From contig NZ_VEFS01000002.1 of NCBI RefSeq assembly GCF_007679045.1, positions 1-64,000 on the forward strand: a stretch of DNA of 64,000 bases, written 5' to 3'. Position 1 is the first letter of the stretch, and each line of letters starts with the position of its first letter. This DNA is from Microbacterium sp. BH-3-3-3. GTDB taxonomy: Bacteria > Actinomycetota > Actinomycetes > Actinomycetales > Microbacteriaceae. The notes beneath the pieces were generated by a model that saw only the letters and a program-made list of their open reading frames with translations, was not told the DNA's origin and searched no databases. Made by a program: the position numbers and the translations under genes. Of the stretch, positions 11,169 to 19,433 are shown in pieces.

Positions 11169-11747
11169 ATGGAAGAGCTGCGCGACGAGAAGGTCGACCT
11201 CGAGATCGTCTCGACCGACCTGGTCTACGAGGGCGCGGTCTGGGACGTGCGCTCCGACACCGTGCGCTATGGCGACGGCGAGATGACCCGCCAGTACGTC
11301 GAGCACCCGGGGGCCGCGGCGGTCGTCGCGATCGACGACGAGGAGCGCGTCGTGCTCATCCAGCAGTACCGCCACCCCATCAAGGAGCGCGACTGGGAGA
11401 TCCCGGCCGGACTCCTCGACGTCGCGGGCGAGCCGCCGATGGAGACCGCCAAGCGCGAGCTGACCGAAGAGGCCGATCTCGCCGCCGACCGCTGGCAGCA
11501 CCTCGTGTCGATGCACACGACCCCCGGCGGCAACGACGAGGTCGTGCACCTCTTCCTCGCGCGCGGCCTGCGGGCGGTCGAGACCGACTTCGAGCGCGAA
11601 CACGAGGAGTCCGACATGCGCCTCGAGCGCGTGCCCCTGGCCGACGTGATCGACGGCGTGCTCGCGGGACGCCTGCGCAACGGCATCCTGGCCACCGGCG
11701 CCCTCGCGGCGGCCGAGGTGCTGCGCCGCGAGGCCTCCGCCCGCTGA
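11169..11747 (+). CDS. NUDIX hydrolase, ADP-ribose pyrophosphatase type
   Basis: A 192-aa protein with the Nudix box in the form [12 protein letters not shown]....[11 protein letters not shown], where the usual EETG is EEAD. The [10 protein letters not shown] spacing is typical of ADP-ribose pyrophosphatases. It probably hydrolyses ADP-ribose or a related nucleoside diphosphate sugar. One base separates it from pyrG and one from xerD; the order pyrG-nudix-xerD is the same as Rv1699-Rv1701. Confidence 0.85.
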   Translation: MEELRDEKVDLEIVSTDLVYEGAVWDVRSDTVRYGDGEMTRQYVEHPGAAAVVAIDDEERVVLIQQYRHPIKERDWEIPAGLLDVAGEPPMETAKRELTEEADLAADRWQHLVSMHTTPGGNDEVVHLFLARGLRAVETDFEREHEESDMRLERVPLADVIDGVLAGRLRNGILATGALAAAEVLRREASAR

Positions 11748-11748
11748 C

Positions 11749-12678
11749 GTGGAGCTCGAGCGCGCGGTCGAGACCTATCTCCGGCACGTCGCGCTCGAGC
11801 GCGGGCTCTCCGACCACACCGTGGCCGCGTATCGCCGCGACCTGTCCGTCTACACGGACTGGTTGGGTGAGCGCGGCGTCGTCGAGGTGGAGACCGTGAC
11901 GCCCGCCCTGATCGCGGACTTCGCGGCCGAGCGCGCCTCAGCGGAGCCGCCGCCCGCCTCGTCGTCGCTCGCGCGGATGCAGTCGTCGGTGCGGGGGCTG
12001 CACCGCTTTCTCGTGCGGGAGGGGCGAGCGGATGCCGACCCCACGGGGCGACTGCGTCCGCCCAAGGCACCGCGCCGCCTGCCGAAGGCCCTGACGATCG
12101 CCCAGGTCGATCAGCTGCTGGATGCCGCGGGGCCCGCGCCCGGCTCGGCCGACGCCTCCGCCGCGGAGCCGGCGGCCGTGCGCGACCGCGCGTTGCTCGA
12201 ACTGCTGTACGCGACGGGAGCCCGTGTCTCGGAGATCGTGCAGCTCGACGTCGACGACACCGCCCACGGTGACCTGCTGCGCGTGCGCGGTAAGGGCGAC
12301 AAGGAGCGGATCGTGCCCGTCGGTTCGTACGCGCGCGCGGCGGTCGAGGCCTACCTCACACGCGTGCGACCCGCGCTCGCCGCGAAGGGGCGGGCGACGC
12401 CGCGGCTGTTCCTGGGCGTGCGCGGTGCGCCGCTCTCGCGTCAGAGCGCGTGGCTGATCATCCAGGCCGCCGCCGAGAAGGCGGGGCTCACCGCCCACGT
12501 TTCGCCGCACACGCTGCGGCACTCGTTCGCGACGCACCTGCTGCAGGGGGGCGCGGACGTGCGTGTCGTGCAAGAGCTGCTTGGACACGCCTCGGTGTCG
12601 ACGACGCAGATCTACACGCACGTCTCGGTCGACGCGCTGCGCGACGTGTACGCGACCTCGCACCCGCGGGCGCGGTGA
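11749..12678 (+). CDS. xerD: Site-specific tyrosine recombinase XerD
   Basis: A 309-aa tyrosine recombinase. The N-terminal SAM-like domain (~1-90) is followed by the catalytic domain with R159 (ATGARVSEI), H254-x-x-R257 (HTLRHSF), H280 ([11 protein letters not shown]) and Y289 (IYTHV), the full catalytic set. It resolves chromosome dimers together with XerC at dif. The GTG start lies one base after the NUDIX stop. Confidence 0.93.
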   Translation: MELERAVETYLRHVALERGLSDHTVAAYRRDLSVYTDWLGERGVVEVETVTPALIADFAAERASAEPPPASSSLARMQSSVRGLHRFLVREGRADADPTGRLRPPKAPRRLPKALTIAQVDQLLDAAGPAPGSADASAAEPAAVRDRALLELLYATGARVSEIVQLDVDDTAHGDLLRVRGKGDKERIVPVGSYARAAVEAYLTRVRPALAAKGRATPRLFLGVRGAPLSRQSAWLIIQAAAEKAGLTAHVSPHTLRHSFATHLLQGGADVRVVQELLGHASVSTTQIYTHVSVDALRDVYATSHPRAR

Positions 12679-12690
12679 CGCGACGGCGTC

Positions 12691-13123
12691 CGGTCCCTTC
12701 GACGGGGCCTCAGGGTGCAGCGGGGCGGAGGTGGCTGAGCTTGTCGAAGCCCCCGGGTTGCTGCAGGGGGTTCTGGTCCCTTCGACGGGCCCAGGGACCT
12801 GGGTGTGTCCGGGTCCTTCGACGGGCTCGGGGACCTGGGTGTGTCCGGGTCCTTCGACGGGCTCGGGGACCTGGGTGTGTCCGGGTCCTTCGACGGGCTC
12901 GGGGACCTGGGTGTGTTCGGGTCCTTCGACGGGCTCGGGGACCTGGGTGTGTCCGGGTCCTTCGACGGGCTCAGGGACCTGGGTGTGTCCGGTCCCTTCG
13001 ACGGGCTCAGGGACCTGGGTGTGTTCGGGTCCTTCGACGGGCTCGGGGACCTGGGTGTGTTCGGGTCCTTCGACGGGCTCGGGGACCTGGGTGTGTCCGG
13101 TCCCTTCGACGGGCTCGGGGACC
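12691..13123. repeat. 36-bp tandem array of the TTCGACGGGCTC hairpin repeat
   Basis: This fills the gap between xerD and the ABC-F gene. Ten copies of TTCGACGGGCTC start at 12781, 12817, 12853, 12889, 12925, 12961, 12997, 13033, 13069 and 13105, an exact 36-bp period. In each unit GGTCC(C) and (G)GGACC flank the core as a short stem, and the spacer reads TGGGTGTGT(C/T)CG. Two diverged copies lie upstream (~12691 and, inverted, ~12731). The period is a multiple of three, so long open frames run through on both strands; none has features of a real gene. No unique spacers, hence not CRISPR. Confidence 0.9.
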
Positions 13124-13169
13124 TCGGGGGGTGCGGGTCGGGGGCGGGGCGGCCTGAGACACTAGAGGG

Positions 13170-14816
13170 ATGACCGCCACCCTCGTCGCGCAGGGCCTCG
13201 CCGGGGGCCACGGACACCGCACGCTCTTCGACGGCGTCGACCTCACCGTCGCGCCGGGCGACGTGATCGGCGTGGTCGGGGCGAACGGCGCGGGAAAGTC
13301 CACGCTGCTGCGTCTGCTCGCCGGCGTCGACGAGCCGCAGGGCGGATCGATCAGCCTCGCGCCGAGCGATGCGTTCGTCGGCTGGCTCCCGCAGGAGCAC
13401 GAGCGCGTCGCGGGCGAGACTGTCGCGCAGTACATCGCCCGCCGCACCGGGTGCGCGGAGGCGACGAGGGAGATGGATGCCACGGCGGCGGCCCTCGGCG
13501 ACGCCTCGATCGTGGGCGCCGACGACGCCTACGCCACGGCCCTCGAGCGCTGGCTCGCGAGCGGCGCGGCCGACCTCGACGAGCGGATGCCGATCGTGCT
13601 CGCCGACCTGGGCCTGGAGGTGGGACCGGATGCCGAGATGACCGGCCTCTCCGGAGGCCAGGCGGCGCGCGTCGGGCTGGCGGCTCTGCTGCTCTCACGC
13701 TTCGACATCGCGCTCCTCGACGAGCCGACCAACGACCTGGACCTCGACGGACTCGAGCGGCTCGAGACCTTCGTGAAGGGACTCCGTGGCGGAATCGTCC
13801 TGGTCAGTCACGACCGCGAGTTCCTCGCCCGCTCGGTGACCCGGGTGCTCGAGCTCGACCTCGCGCAGAACTCCCACCGCGTCTACGGAGGCGGCTACGA
13901 CGCCTACCTCGAGGAACGCGTGACCCTGCGCCGTCACGCGCGGGAGAAGTACGAGGAGTACGCCGACACGAAGGCCGATCTCGTCTCGCGCGCCCGCACG
14001 CAGCGCGAGTGGTCGAGTCAGGGTGTGCGCAACGCGATGAAGAAGTCACCCGACAACGACAAGATCCGCCGCAAGGCGGCGACGGAGTCGAGCGAGAAGC
14101 AGGCGCAGAAGGTGCGTCAGATGGAGAGCCGCATCGCGCGCCTCGATGAGGTCGAGGAGCCGCGCAAGGAGTGGCAGCTCGAGTTCACGATCGGCTCGGC
14201 ACCGCGCTCCAGCTCGGTCGTGTCGACGCTGTCGGGCGCGGTCTTCCGCCAGGGCGACTTCACGCTCGGGCCGGTCTCGCTGCAGGTCAACGCGGGGGAG
14301 CGCATCGGCATCACCGGGCCGAACGGCGCCGGGAAGTCGACGCTGCTGCGCGGCATCCTGGGCCGTCAGAGCCCCGACGAGGGATCGGCGTCGCTGGGCT
14401 CGAGCGTGGCGATCGGCGAGATCGACCAGGCGCGATCGCTGCTGGTCGGCGGGCGTCCGCTGGCCGAGACCTTCGAGGGATTCGTCCCCGAGATGAACGC
14501 GGGCGAGGTGCGCACGCTGCTGGCGAAGTTCGGGCTCAAGGCCGATCACGTCACCCGCCCGGTCGACGAGTTGTCTCCGGGGGAGCGCACGCGCGCCGGA
14601 CTGGCGCTGCTGCAGGCGCGGGGCGTCAACGTGCTCGTGCTCGACGAGCCCACCAACCACCTCGACCTGCCGGCGATCGAGCAGCTCGAGCAGGCGTTGG
14701 AGTCGTACACCGGCACGCTGCTGCTCGTCACGCACGATCGGCGCATGCTCGCCGCGGTGCAGACCGACCGCCGCTGGCGGGTCGAGGCCGGTCGGGTCAC
14801 CGAACTCCAGGCATAA
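13170..14816 (+). CDS. ABC-F family ATP-binding protein
   Basis: A 548-aa protein with two ABC ATPase domains and no membrane segments. Walker A GANGAGKST is near residue 35 and GPNGAGKST near residue 383; signatures LSGGQAAR and LSPGERTR; Walker B LLDEPTNDLDL and VLDEPTNHLDL. A charged linker with EKYEEYADTK lies between the domains. ABC-F proteins act on the ribosome, either in translation control or antibiotic protection; the subgroup cannot be told here. An ATG start lies ~20 bases after a TAGAGG box, without a clear ribosome site. Confidence 0.88.
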   Translation: MTATLVAQGLAGGHGHRTLFDGVDLTVAPGDVIGVVGANGAGKSTLLRLLAGVDEPQGGSISLAPSDAFVGWLPQEHERVAGETVAQYIARRTGCAEATREMDATAAALGDASIVGADDAYATALERWLASGAADLDERMPIVLADLGLEVGPDAEMTGLSGGQAARVGLAALLLSRFDIALLDEPTNDLDLDGLERLETFVKGLRGGIVLVSHDREFLARSVTRVLELDLAQNSHRVYGGGYDAYLEERVTLRRHAREKYEEYADTKADLVSRARTQREWSSQGVRNAMKKSPDNDKIRRKAATESSEKQAQKVRQMESRIARLDEVEEPRKEWQLEFTIGSAPRSSSVVSTLSGAVFRQGDFTLGPVSLQVNAGERIGITGPNGAGKSTLLRGILGRQSPDEGSASLGSSVAIGEIDQARSLLVGGRPLAETFEGFVPEMNAGEVRTLLAKFGLKADHVTRPVDELSPGERTRAGLALLQARGVNVLVLDEPTNHLDLPAIEQLEQALESYTGTLLLVTHDRRMLAAVQTDRRWRVEAGRVTELQA

Positions 14817-14832
14817 GCGCTTTCACTCGCGG

Positions 14833-14853
14833 GAACGCGACAAGCGCGCGTTC
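14833..14853. terminator. Short hairpin between convergent genes
   Basis: GAACGCG pairs with CGCGTTC around a 7-base loop between the ABC-F stop and the convergent HTH gene stop. It could serve both directions. The 7-bp stem is modest and there is no T-run. Confidence 0.35.
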
Positions 14854-14873
14854 ATGCGGGGGAAGGGGCGGGG

Positions 14874-15218
14874 TCAGCGGCCCTGGCGCTTCTTGTAGGG
14901 CTTCGGCTCGCCCTTCACGATCGGTGCGCGGCCCTTGCCCTTGCTGGCCTTCGCCTTGCCGCCGCCGGGGGCCTTCTGCCGGGGCGGGGCGGGAGGAGCG
15001 TCGGCGATGCGGTGGTGCGCCTCCTCGAGGAGCAGTCGGCCGGCCGGGGTGAGCTGGGTCGGCGGGGTTCGCGAGATGAGCGGCTGCCCCACCTCCTCTT
15101 CGAGCTTGTCGACGGTCGTGTACAACGAGGCGAGGGGGATGCGCAGCTTCTCGGCCGCGCGCGGGAAGTGCAGCTCCTCGGCGAGGGCGGCGAACCGGAC
15201 GAGGTGCTCGAGCTTCAT
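14874..15218 (-). CDS. LysR-type HTH domain protein with basic tail, no effector domain
   Basis: A 114-aa protein. Residues 1-60 (MKLEHLVRFAALAEELHFPR onward) are a typical LysR winged-HTH with the conserved pattern LVRFAALAEELHFPRAAEKL and a linker helix. The ~300-aa co-inducer domain is absent; the C-terminal ~40 residues are a Lys/Arg/Pro/Gly tail (KASKGKGRAPIVKG). The start was chosen for the GGGAG ribosome site ~11 bases upstream; an ATG at 15227 is too close to it. This could be a small DNA-binding or nucleoid-associated protein. The coding frame is intact, so it does not look like a recent truncation. Confidence 0.75.
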   Translation of the reverse strand: MKLEHLVRFAALAEELHFPRAAEKLRIPLASLYTTVDKLEEEVGQPLISRTPPTQLTPAGRLLLEEAHHRIADAPPAPPRQKAPGGGKAKASKGKGRAPIVKGEPKPYKKRQGR

Positions 15219-15253
15219 GGCATCCATTCTCCCGTGTCGAGCGGCATCGCGTT

Positions 15254-15309
15254 GAGCGTCCACGACACGCCGCGCTCGAGGGGCTTCGAACGGCGTGTCG
15301 TGGACGCTC
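15254..15309. terminator. Perfect 19-bp inverted repeat, likely terminator of the GMC operon
   Basis: GAGCGTCCACGACACGCCG (15254-15272) pairs perfectly with 15291-15309 around an 18-base loop. It lies between the end of the minus-strand GMC gene and the start of the minus-strand HTH gene, where termination is expected. No T-tract follows, so a protein-binding or other role remains possible. Confidence 0.6.
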
Positions 15310-15339
15310 GACGGGTGTGCCCGGCCGAGTGACCGGGGG

Positions 15340-16893
15340 TCAGGCGGCGGCGGAGGCGAGGAAGCGATCGGCCGTGCGCAGCGACAGGGCCATGATCGTC
15401 AGCGCGGGGTTGGCGGCGATCGCCGAGGGGAAGACCGAGTTGTCGCAGATCCACAGGTTCGGGATCTCGTGCGACCGGCCGTCGGCGTCGACCACGCCGT
15501 CGGACGGGTCGTCGGACATGCGGCACGTGCCGATCGTGTGCGCGGTGCGGGCGAGGACCATCGTCTCGCGCGCTCCGGCGGCCTCCATCACGCGCAGCAT
15601 GAACGCCGTCGCGTGCTTGTCGATCGCCTTCTCGTTGTCGCCGGCGGTGAACGTGACTCGTGCGCGCGGGATACCGCACTCGTCGAGTTCGTCGACCAGC
15701 TCGAGGCGGTTGTCGTCGGAGGGCAGGCAGTCGGCGTTGATACCGATGCCGGCCATGAACCTCGCCTGATCGAGACGCTGCATGAGCTCGGGACCCCAGA
15801 GGCCTCCGCCGCGCACGAGGGTGGTCGAGAACGTCAACGGCATGACCCCGAGACTCTGCACGAGGTAGCCGCCGGCGAAGTCGGCGTCGGCCGGGCGCAT
15901 CATGTCTTCGCTGATGAGCGACGACGGGTATCCGCGATGCCCGCGCACCGGCTCGTCGAACCGGCCCCACACCTGCGTCGCACCGTGCGCGAGGAAGTTG
16001 CGGCCCACCTGGCCGCTGTCGTTGGCGAGGCCGGTGTGCAGCAGCAGGCGCGGCGTCTCGACACCGCCGCCGGCGAGCACGAGGGCGCGGCACCGCTGAC
16101 GACGATCGACGCCGCCCTTGCGGTAGACGACGGCCTCGACGAGGCCGCGGGCGTCGAGCTCGATACCGTGCACCATCGCCTCGCTGCGGATCTCGGCACC
16201 GGATGCCACGGCCGCGGGCAGGTACGTGTTGGCGGTGGACGCCTTGGCATCCACCCGGCATCCCTGGTGGCACTCGCCGCAGTTGACGCACGCCCCGCGC
16301 TCGCCGTGGTGGTCCTGCAGCCGGGCGCGGGTGAGCACGGCGGCCGGCGCGTCGGCCCAGCGCACACCGAGGGCGTCGCAGCCCTTGGCCACGAGGTTCG
16401 CGGGAGCGTTGCGCTTCGCCGGGGCGAATGCGTAGGTGCGACTCGGATCCCAGGGGTAGGGGGACGGCCCCGAGACGCCGATGTCGCCCTCGACGCGCTC
16501 GACGTACGACAGCAGTTCATCGGGGTCGATGGGCCAGTCGCGGCCGACGCCCGATTCGGTCTTCAGGGCGAGGTCGCGTCGGTCGGGACGAGGGGTGAAC
16601 GCGCCCCAGTGCAGCATCGAGCCGCCCACGCCGCGCCCACTGTTGTTGGGGCCGAACGCGGTCGGGTCGTCTCCGCCGCTGAGGCGCTCCGACATCCAGT
16701 TGATCTCGACGGCCTCGGTCTCGTCGGGCGTGAGGTCGTCGAGCGAGAAGTGCCGTCCGGCCTCGAGCGCGACGACGGTGAGTCCCTTGCGCGCGAGTTC
16801 GGCGGTCAGGGGCGCTCCGCCGGCTCCGGTTCCGATCACCACCACGTCGACGATCTCGTCGTCGGTGAAGGTGCGCATCGCTTCGAGGTTCAT
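15340..16893 (-). CDS. GMC family FAD-dependent oxidoreductase
   Basis: A 517-aa protein. The FAD-binding motif VVVIGTGAGGAPLTAELA is near residue 15, and the C-terminal GMC segment ends with NLWICDNSVFPSAIAANPAL. A cysteine cluster CVNCGECHQGC lies in the middle (~residue 200), as in gluconate 2-dehydrogenase large subunits and related GMC enzymes. It likely oxidises a sugar, alcohol or sterol-like substrate and passes electrons to an acceptor other than oxygen (inference). Start overlaps the stop of the upstream hydrolase/subunit-3 fusion (ATGA), so the two are probably translated together and may form a complex. Confidence 0.85.
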   Translation of the reverse strand: MNLEAMRTFTDDEIVDVVVIGTGAGGAPLTAELARKGLTVVALEAGRHFSLDDLTPDETEAVEINWMSERLSGGDDPTAFGPNNSGRGVGGSMLHWGAFTPRPDRRDLALKTESGVGRDWPIDPDELLSYVERVEGDIGVSGPSPYPWDPSRTYAFAPAKRNAPANLVAKGCDALGVRWADAPAAVLTRARLQDHHGERGACVNCGECHQGCRVDAKASTANTYLPAAVASGAEIRSEAMVHGIELDARGLVEAVVYRKGGVDRRQRCRALVLAGGGVETPRLLLHTGLANDSGQVGRNFLAHGATQVWGRFDEPVRGHRGYPSSLISEDMMRPADADFAGGYLVQSLGVMPLTFSTTLVRGGGLWGPELMQRLDQARFMAGIGINADCLPSDDNRLELVDELDECGIPRARVTFTAGDNEKAIDKHATAFMLRVMEAAGARETMVLARTAHTIGTCRMSDDPSDGVVDADGRSHEIPNLWICDNSVFPSAIAANPALTIMALSLRTADRFLASAAA

Positions 16894-18284
16894 GCCGCGT
16901 CTCCCGTCGCGATCGTGCCGCCGACGTTCGCCGGCTCCCAGTCTTCGCGGCGCCCGAGACGCAGCTCGACGTACCCCCGCATGGGGCGGCCGCCGGTGGC
17001 GAACCCGTCGTAGCCGACGCGCGCCATGCTCGCGGGGTGGGCGAGCCACTGGCGCACGAGGTCGTTGCGCGCGTCTTCGAGCCACGCCTTCAGCTGGGCG
17101 GCGTCGAGGGGGCCGTCGAGGTCGGAGTCGCCCTCGATGGCGGCTTTCAGACGGTCGCTGCGCTCCGACGGATCGGTGGGCCAGGCGGCGGCCAGCGTGT
17201 CGAGCCCGCGACGGTATGCCTCGGGGTCGCCGGGCAGGTCGGCGTTGCGCCACCCGTCGCCCTCGCCGCGCGCCAACTGGGCGTCGACGCGGGCGGCGAT
17301 GTCGATGGCCGGCCCCTCCTGCGGGACGACGAGGTCGGCGATCTCACGAAGGAGCGTCAGCTGCGCCATGTCGAGCACCGCGGGGGCGTAGCCGTGGTCG
17401 TCGGGGAGCGCGCGACGGGCGAGGGCACCGCGCACGCGCGCGTCGACCCGCTCGCTGCGGATGAGCTCGACCCACTCGTCGGGGACGACCGGACCGACGC
17501 CGACCTCTTCGGCGACGAAGCGCGAGATGGCCGCTGCCGCGTCGAGGTGCCGCTCGAGGGGGATCATGTGTCCGGTGGCCTCGAGCGTCACGAAGTGCGC
17601 CCGGGGGTAGACGGATGCCAGGAGCTCGGGCTGCGCGGAGGCTCCGAGGTCGGCGTCGTCGGCGCCGGCGATCACGAGGGCGGGCACATCGAGCGTGCCG
17701 ACCGCAGCCGTCGCGTCCACTCGGCTGCCGGTCTCGAGCCAGGCGCGCCACGCCGTGGGGGAGGTGCGACGCAGGTCGGCGAGGGCGAGCGACTGCGCAC
17801 CGGCGTCGAGCGGCTCGGCGGTGTTCTGGTCGATGAAGGTCTCGGCATCCGCCTCGGAGATCGCGCCGTCGTCGACCCACGAGAGCATGAGCGCCCGGCG
17901 TTCCTCGTCCATGGGCTCGGGGCGGGGCGGGGACGGGGCCATGAGCACCATGCCCCGCAGTCCGAAGAGGGGCGCATCGCCGCGCAGGACGCGGGAGGCC
18001 ACGAGAGCGGCGATCTTGCCGCCCATGCTGTGTCCGCCGAGCATCCACGGCCCCCGCGCGTGTGCGGCGAGGCGGTGGATGACATGGTCGACGGTCTCGT
18101 CGACGGTGGCGTCGGGAGCGCTCGCGGCGGAGCCGAAGCCGGGGAGATCGATGCCGACGACGTGCACGACCCCCGCGAGCTCGTCGGCGAGGCGGTCGAA
18201 CGAGCCGGCGCTCGCGCCCAGCGCGTGGAGCATGTACAGGGTGAGGGGCGCCCCGCCGGGGGCGGGAGCGGTGTCGGTGGGCAT
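16890..18284 (-). CDS. Alpha/beta hydrolase fused to gluconate 2-dehydrogenase subunit 3-like domain
   Basis: A 464-aa protein. Residues ~15-265 form an alpha/beta hydrolase with the nucleophile elbow GGHSMGGK, an acid in ADDADLG and a C-terminal histidine in TGHMIPLERH. Residues ~295-440 (LTLLREIADLVVPQEGPAID onward) resemble the small subunit of gluconate 2-dehydrogenase, which normally accompanies a GMC subunit. That partner is encoded directly downstream with a 4-base overlap. The combination in one chain is unusual. The ATG was chosen for a GGGAG site ~10 bases upstream. The subunit-3 assignment is by pattern and is the weaker part. Confidence 0.75.
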   Translation of the reverse strand: MPTDTAPAPGGAPLTLYMLHALGASAGSFDRLADELAGVVHVVGIDLPGFGSAASAPDATVDETVDHVIHRLAAHARGPWMLGGHSMGGKIAALVASRVLRGDAPLFGLRGMVLMAPSPPRPEPMDEERRALMLSWVDDGAISEADAETFIDQNTAEPLDAGAQSLALADLRRTSPTAWRAWLETGSRVDATAAVGTLDVPALVIAGADDADLGASAQPELLASVYPRAHFVTLEATGHMIPLERHLDAAAAISRFVAEEVGVGPVVPDEWVELIRSERVDARVRGALARRALPDDHGYAPAVLDMAQLTLLREIADLVVPQEGPAIDIAARVDAQLARGEGDGWRNADLPGDPEAYRRGLDTLAAAWPTDPSERSDRLKAAIEGDSDLDGPLDAAQLKAWLEDARNDLVRQWLAHPASMARVGYDGFATGGRPMRGYVELRLGRREDWEPANVGGTIATGDAA

Positions 18285-18469
18285 GCACTCACGCTCCCTC
18301 ACCCGCCCACCCGACACGGGTCGCTTGCGGATCGACGGGTTTTGCGCAAGCGCCCGGGCCGCGTCGTCGAGGGTCGGGCTCGGGAGGGCCGTGCGGCGAC
18401 GGCGCCGGGCGTGGGAGCGCGCACGGACGCCCCGGCCGCGCGAGGCGGGCCGGGACGTCGGAGCGGACC

Positions 18470-19372
18470 TCAGGGCGTGACCATGCCGCCGTTGACGTTC
18501 AGCGTCTCGCCCGAGACGTAGCTCGACTCGGCCGAGGCGAGGAAGACGAACGCGGGCGCGATCTCGGCGGGCTGGCCGGCCCGCTGGTAGGTGCTCTCGT
18601 CGTCGAAGTGCTCCATCTGGTCGTCGGAGACGCCCTGGCTCACCTGCAGCGCCGACCACGTGGGTCCGGGGGCGACGACGTTGACCCGGATGCCGCGTGA
18701 CGCGAGCTGCTGAGCGAGGCCCTTCGACAGATTGTTGATCGCGGCCTTGGTGGCGGCGTAGTCGAGCCGGTCGGGCGCGGGGACGTAGGCCTCGAGCGAC
18801 GCGGTGTTGATGATCGTGCCGCCCGCGGGCAGGTGCGCGAGCGCCGCCTTCGTGATCCAGAAGGGCGCGAAGACGTTCGTGCGGAACGTGAGTTCGAACT
18901 GCTCGTCCGACAGGTCGTCGACCTTGTCGACCATCACCTGCTTGCCCGCGTTGTTGACCACGATGTCGAGGCCGCCGAGAGCCTCGGCCGCACGTTCGAC
19001 CAGCTCGCGGCACGCGGCCGGGTCGGTGATGTCGGTGGCGATCGAGACGCCGGTGCGGCCGGCATCCCGAACCTGGTCGAGCACGTGGTCGGCGTCGCGC
19101 TGCTCGTCGGGCAGGTGCACGATGGCCACATCGGCCCCTTCGCGCGCGAAGGCGATGGCCACGGCTCCGCCGATGCCGGAGTCGCCGCCGGTGATGAGCG
19201 CCTTGCGGCCGACCAGACGGCCGAGACCGCGGTAGGTCTTCTCGCCCAGATCGGGGACCGGAGTCATGTCGGCCTGGACGCCGGGCTCGGGCTGGTGCTG
19301 GATGGGCGGTTCGACGCGGGCGTAGCGGGTGACGGGGTTGTCGAAGGTCAGCTGGTCGCGATCGTTGGTCAT
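18470..19372 (-). CDS. SDR family oxidoreductase, stress-associated YghA/GsiB-cluster type
   Basis: A 300-aa short-chain dehydrogenase with an ~45-residue N-terminal extension typical of the YghA/YhdF stress group. The NAD(P) motif TGGDSGIGGAVAIAFA is near residue 60, NNAG near residue 140, and the catalytic Ser/Tyr/Lys set includes S....YAATKAA (Y-x-x-x-K). Members are general-stress proteins with broad substrate range. It stands alone, ~185 bp after the hydrolase gene; no promoter was resolved. Confidence 0.85.
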   Translation of the reverse strand: MTNDRDQLTFDNPVTRYARVEPPIQHQPEPGVQADMTPVPDLGEKTYRGLGRLVGRKALITGGDSGIGGAVAIAFAREGADVAIVHLPDEQRDADHVLDQVRDAGRTGVSIATDITDPAACRELVERAAEALGGLDIVVNNAGKQVMVDKVDDLSDEQFELTFRTNVFAPFWITKAALAHLPAGGTIINTASLEAYVPAPDRLDYAATKAAINNLSKGLAQQLASRGIRVNVVAPGPTWSALQVSQGVSDDQMEHFDDESTYQRAGQPAEIAPAFVFLASAESSYVSGETLNVNGGMVTP

Positions 19373-19433
19373 GCCCCGACGTTAGGCAGCATCCGCCGCG
19401 CGGACACCGCCCTTGACGGGCGCGACGGTCGAG

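Noticed and set aside
11749..12678. XerD-like gene as a mobile-element integrase
   Set aside because: It sits in the conserved pyrG-nudix-xerD order with full similarity to housekeeping XerD and no element ends nearby.
12775..13123. Possible CRISPR array
   Set aside because: Units follow one another with no unique spacers, and no cas genes are present. The same applies to the arrays at 35.5, 51.3 and 58.1 kb.
12450..13173. Several open frames through the 36-bp array, translating as SFDGLGDLGV or PSTGSGTWVC repeats
   Set aside because: The 36-bp unit keeps every frame open. The same hairpin core occurs in other non-coding arrays with periods of 19 and 55, which are not divisible by three, so coding is not the cause.
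15295..17013. 572-aa plus-strand frame opposite the GMC oxidoreductase
   Set aside because: It is a shadow of the GMC gene: no recognisable domain, no ribosome site, and the opposite strand encodes clear FAD and GMC motifs.
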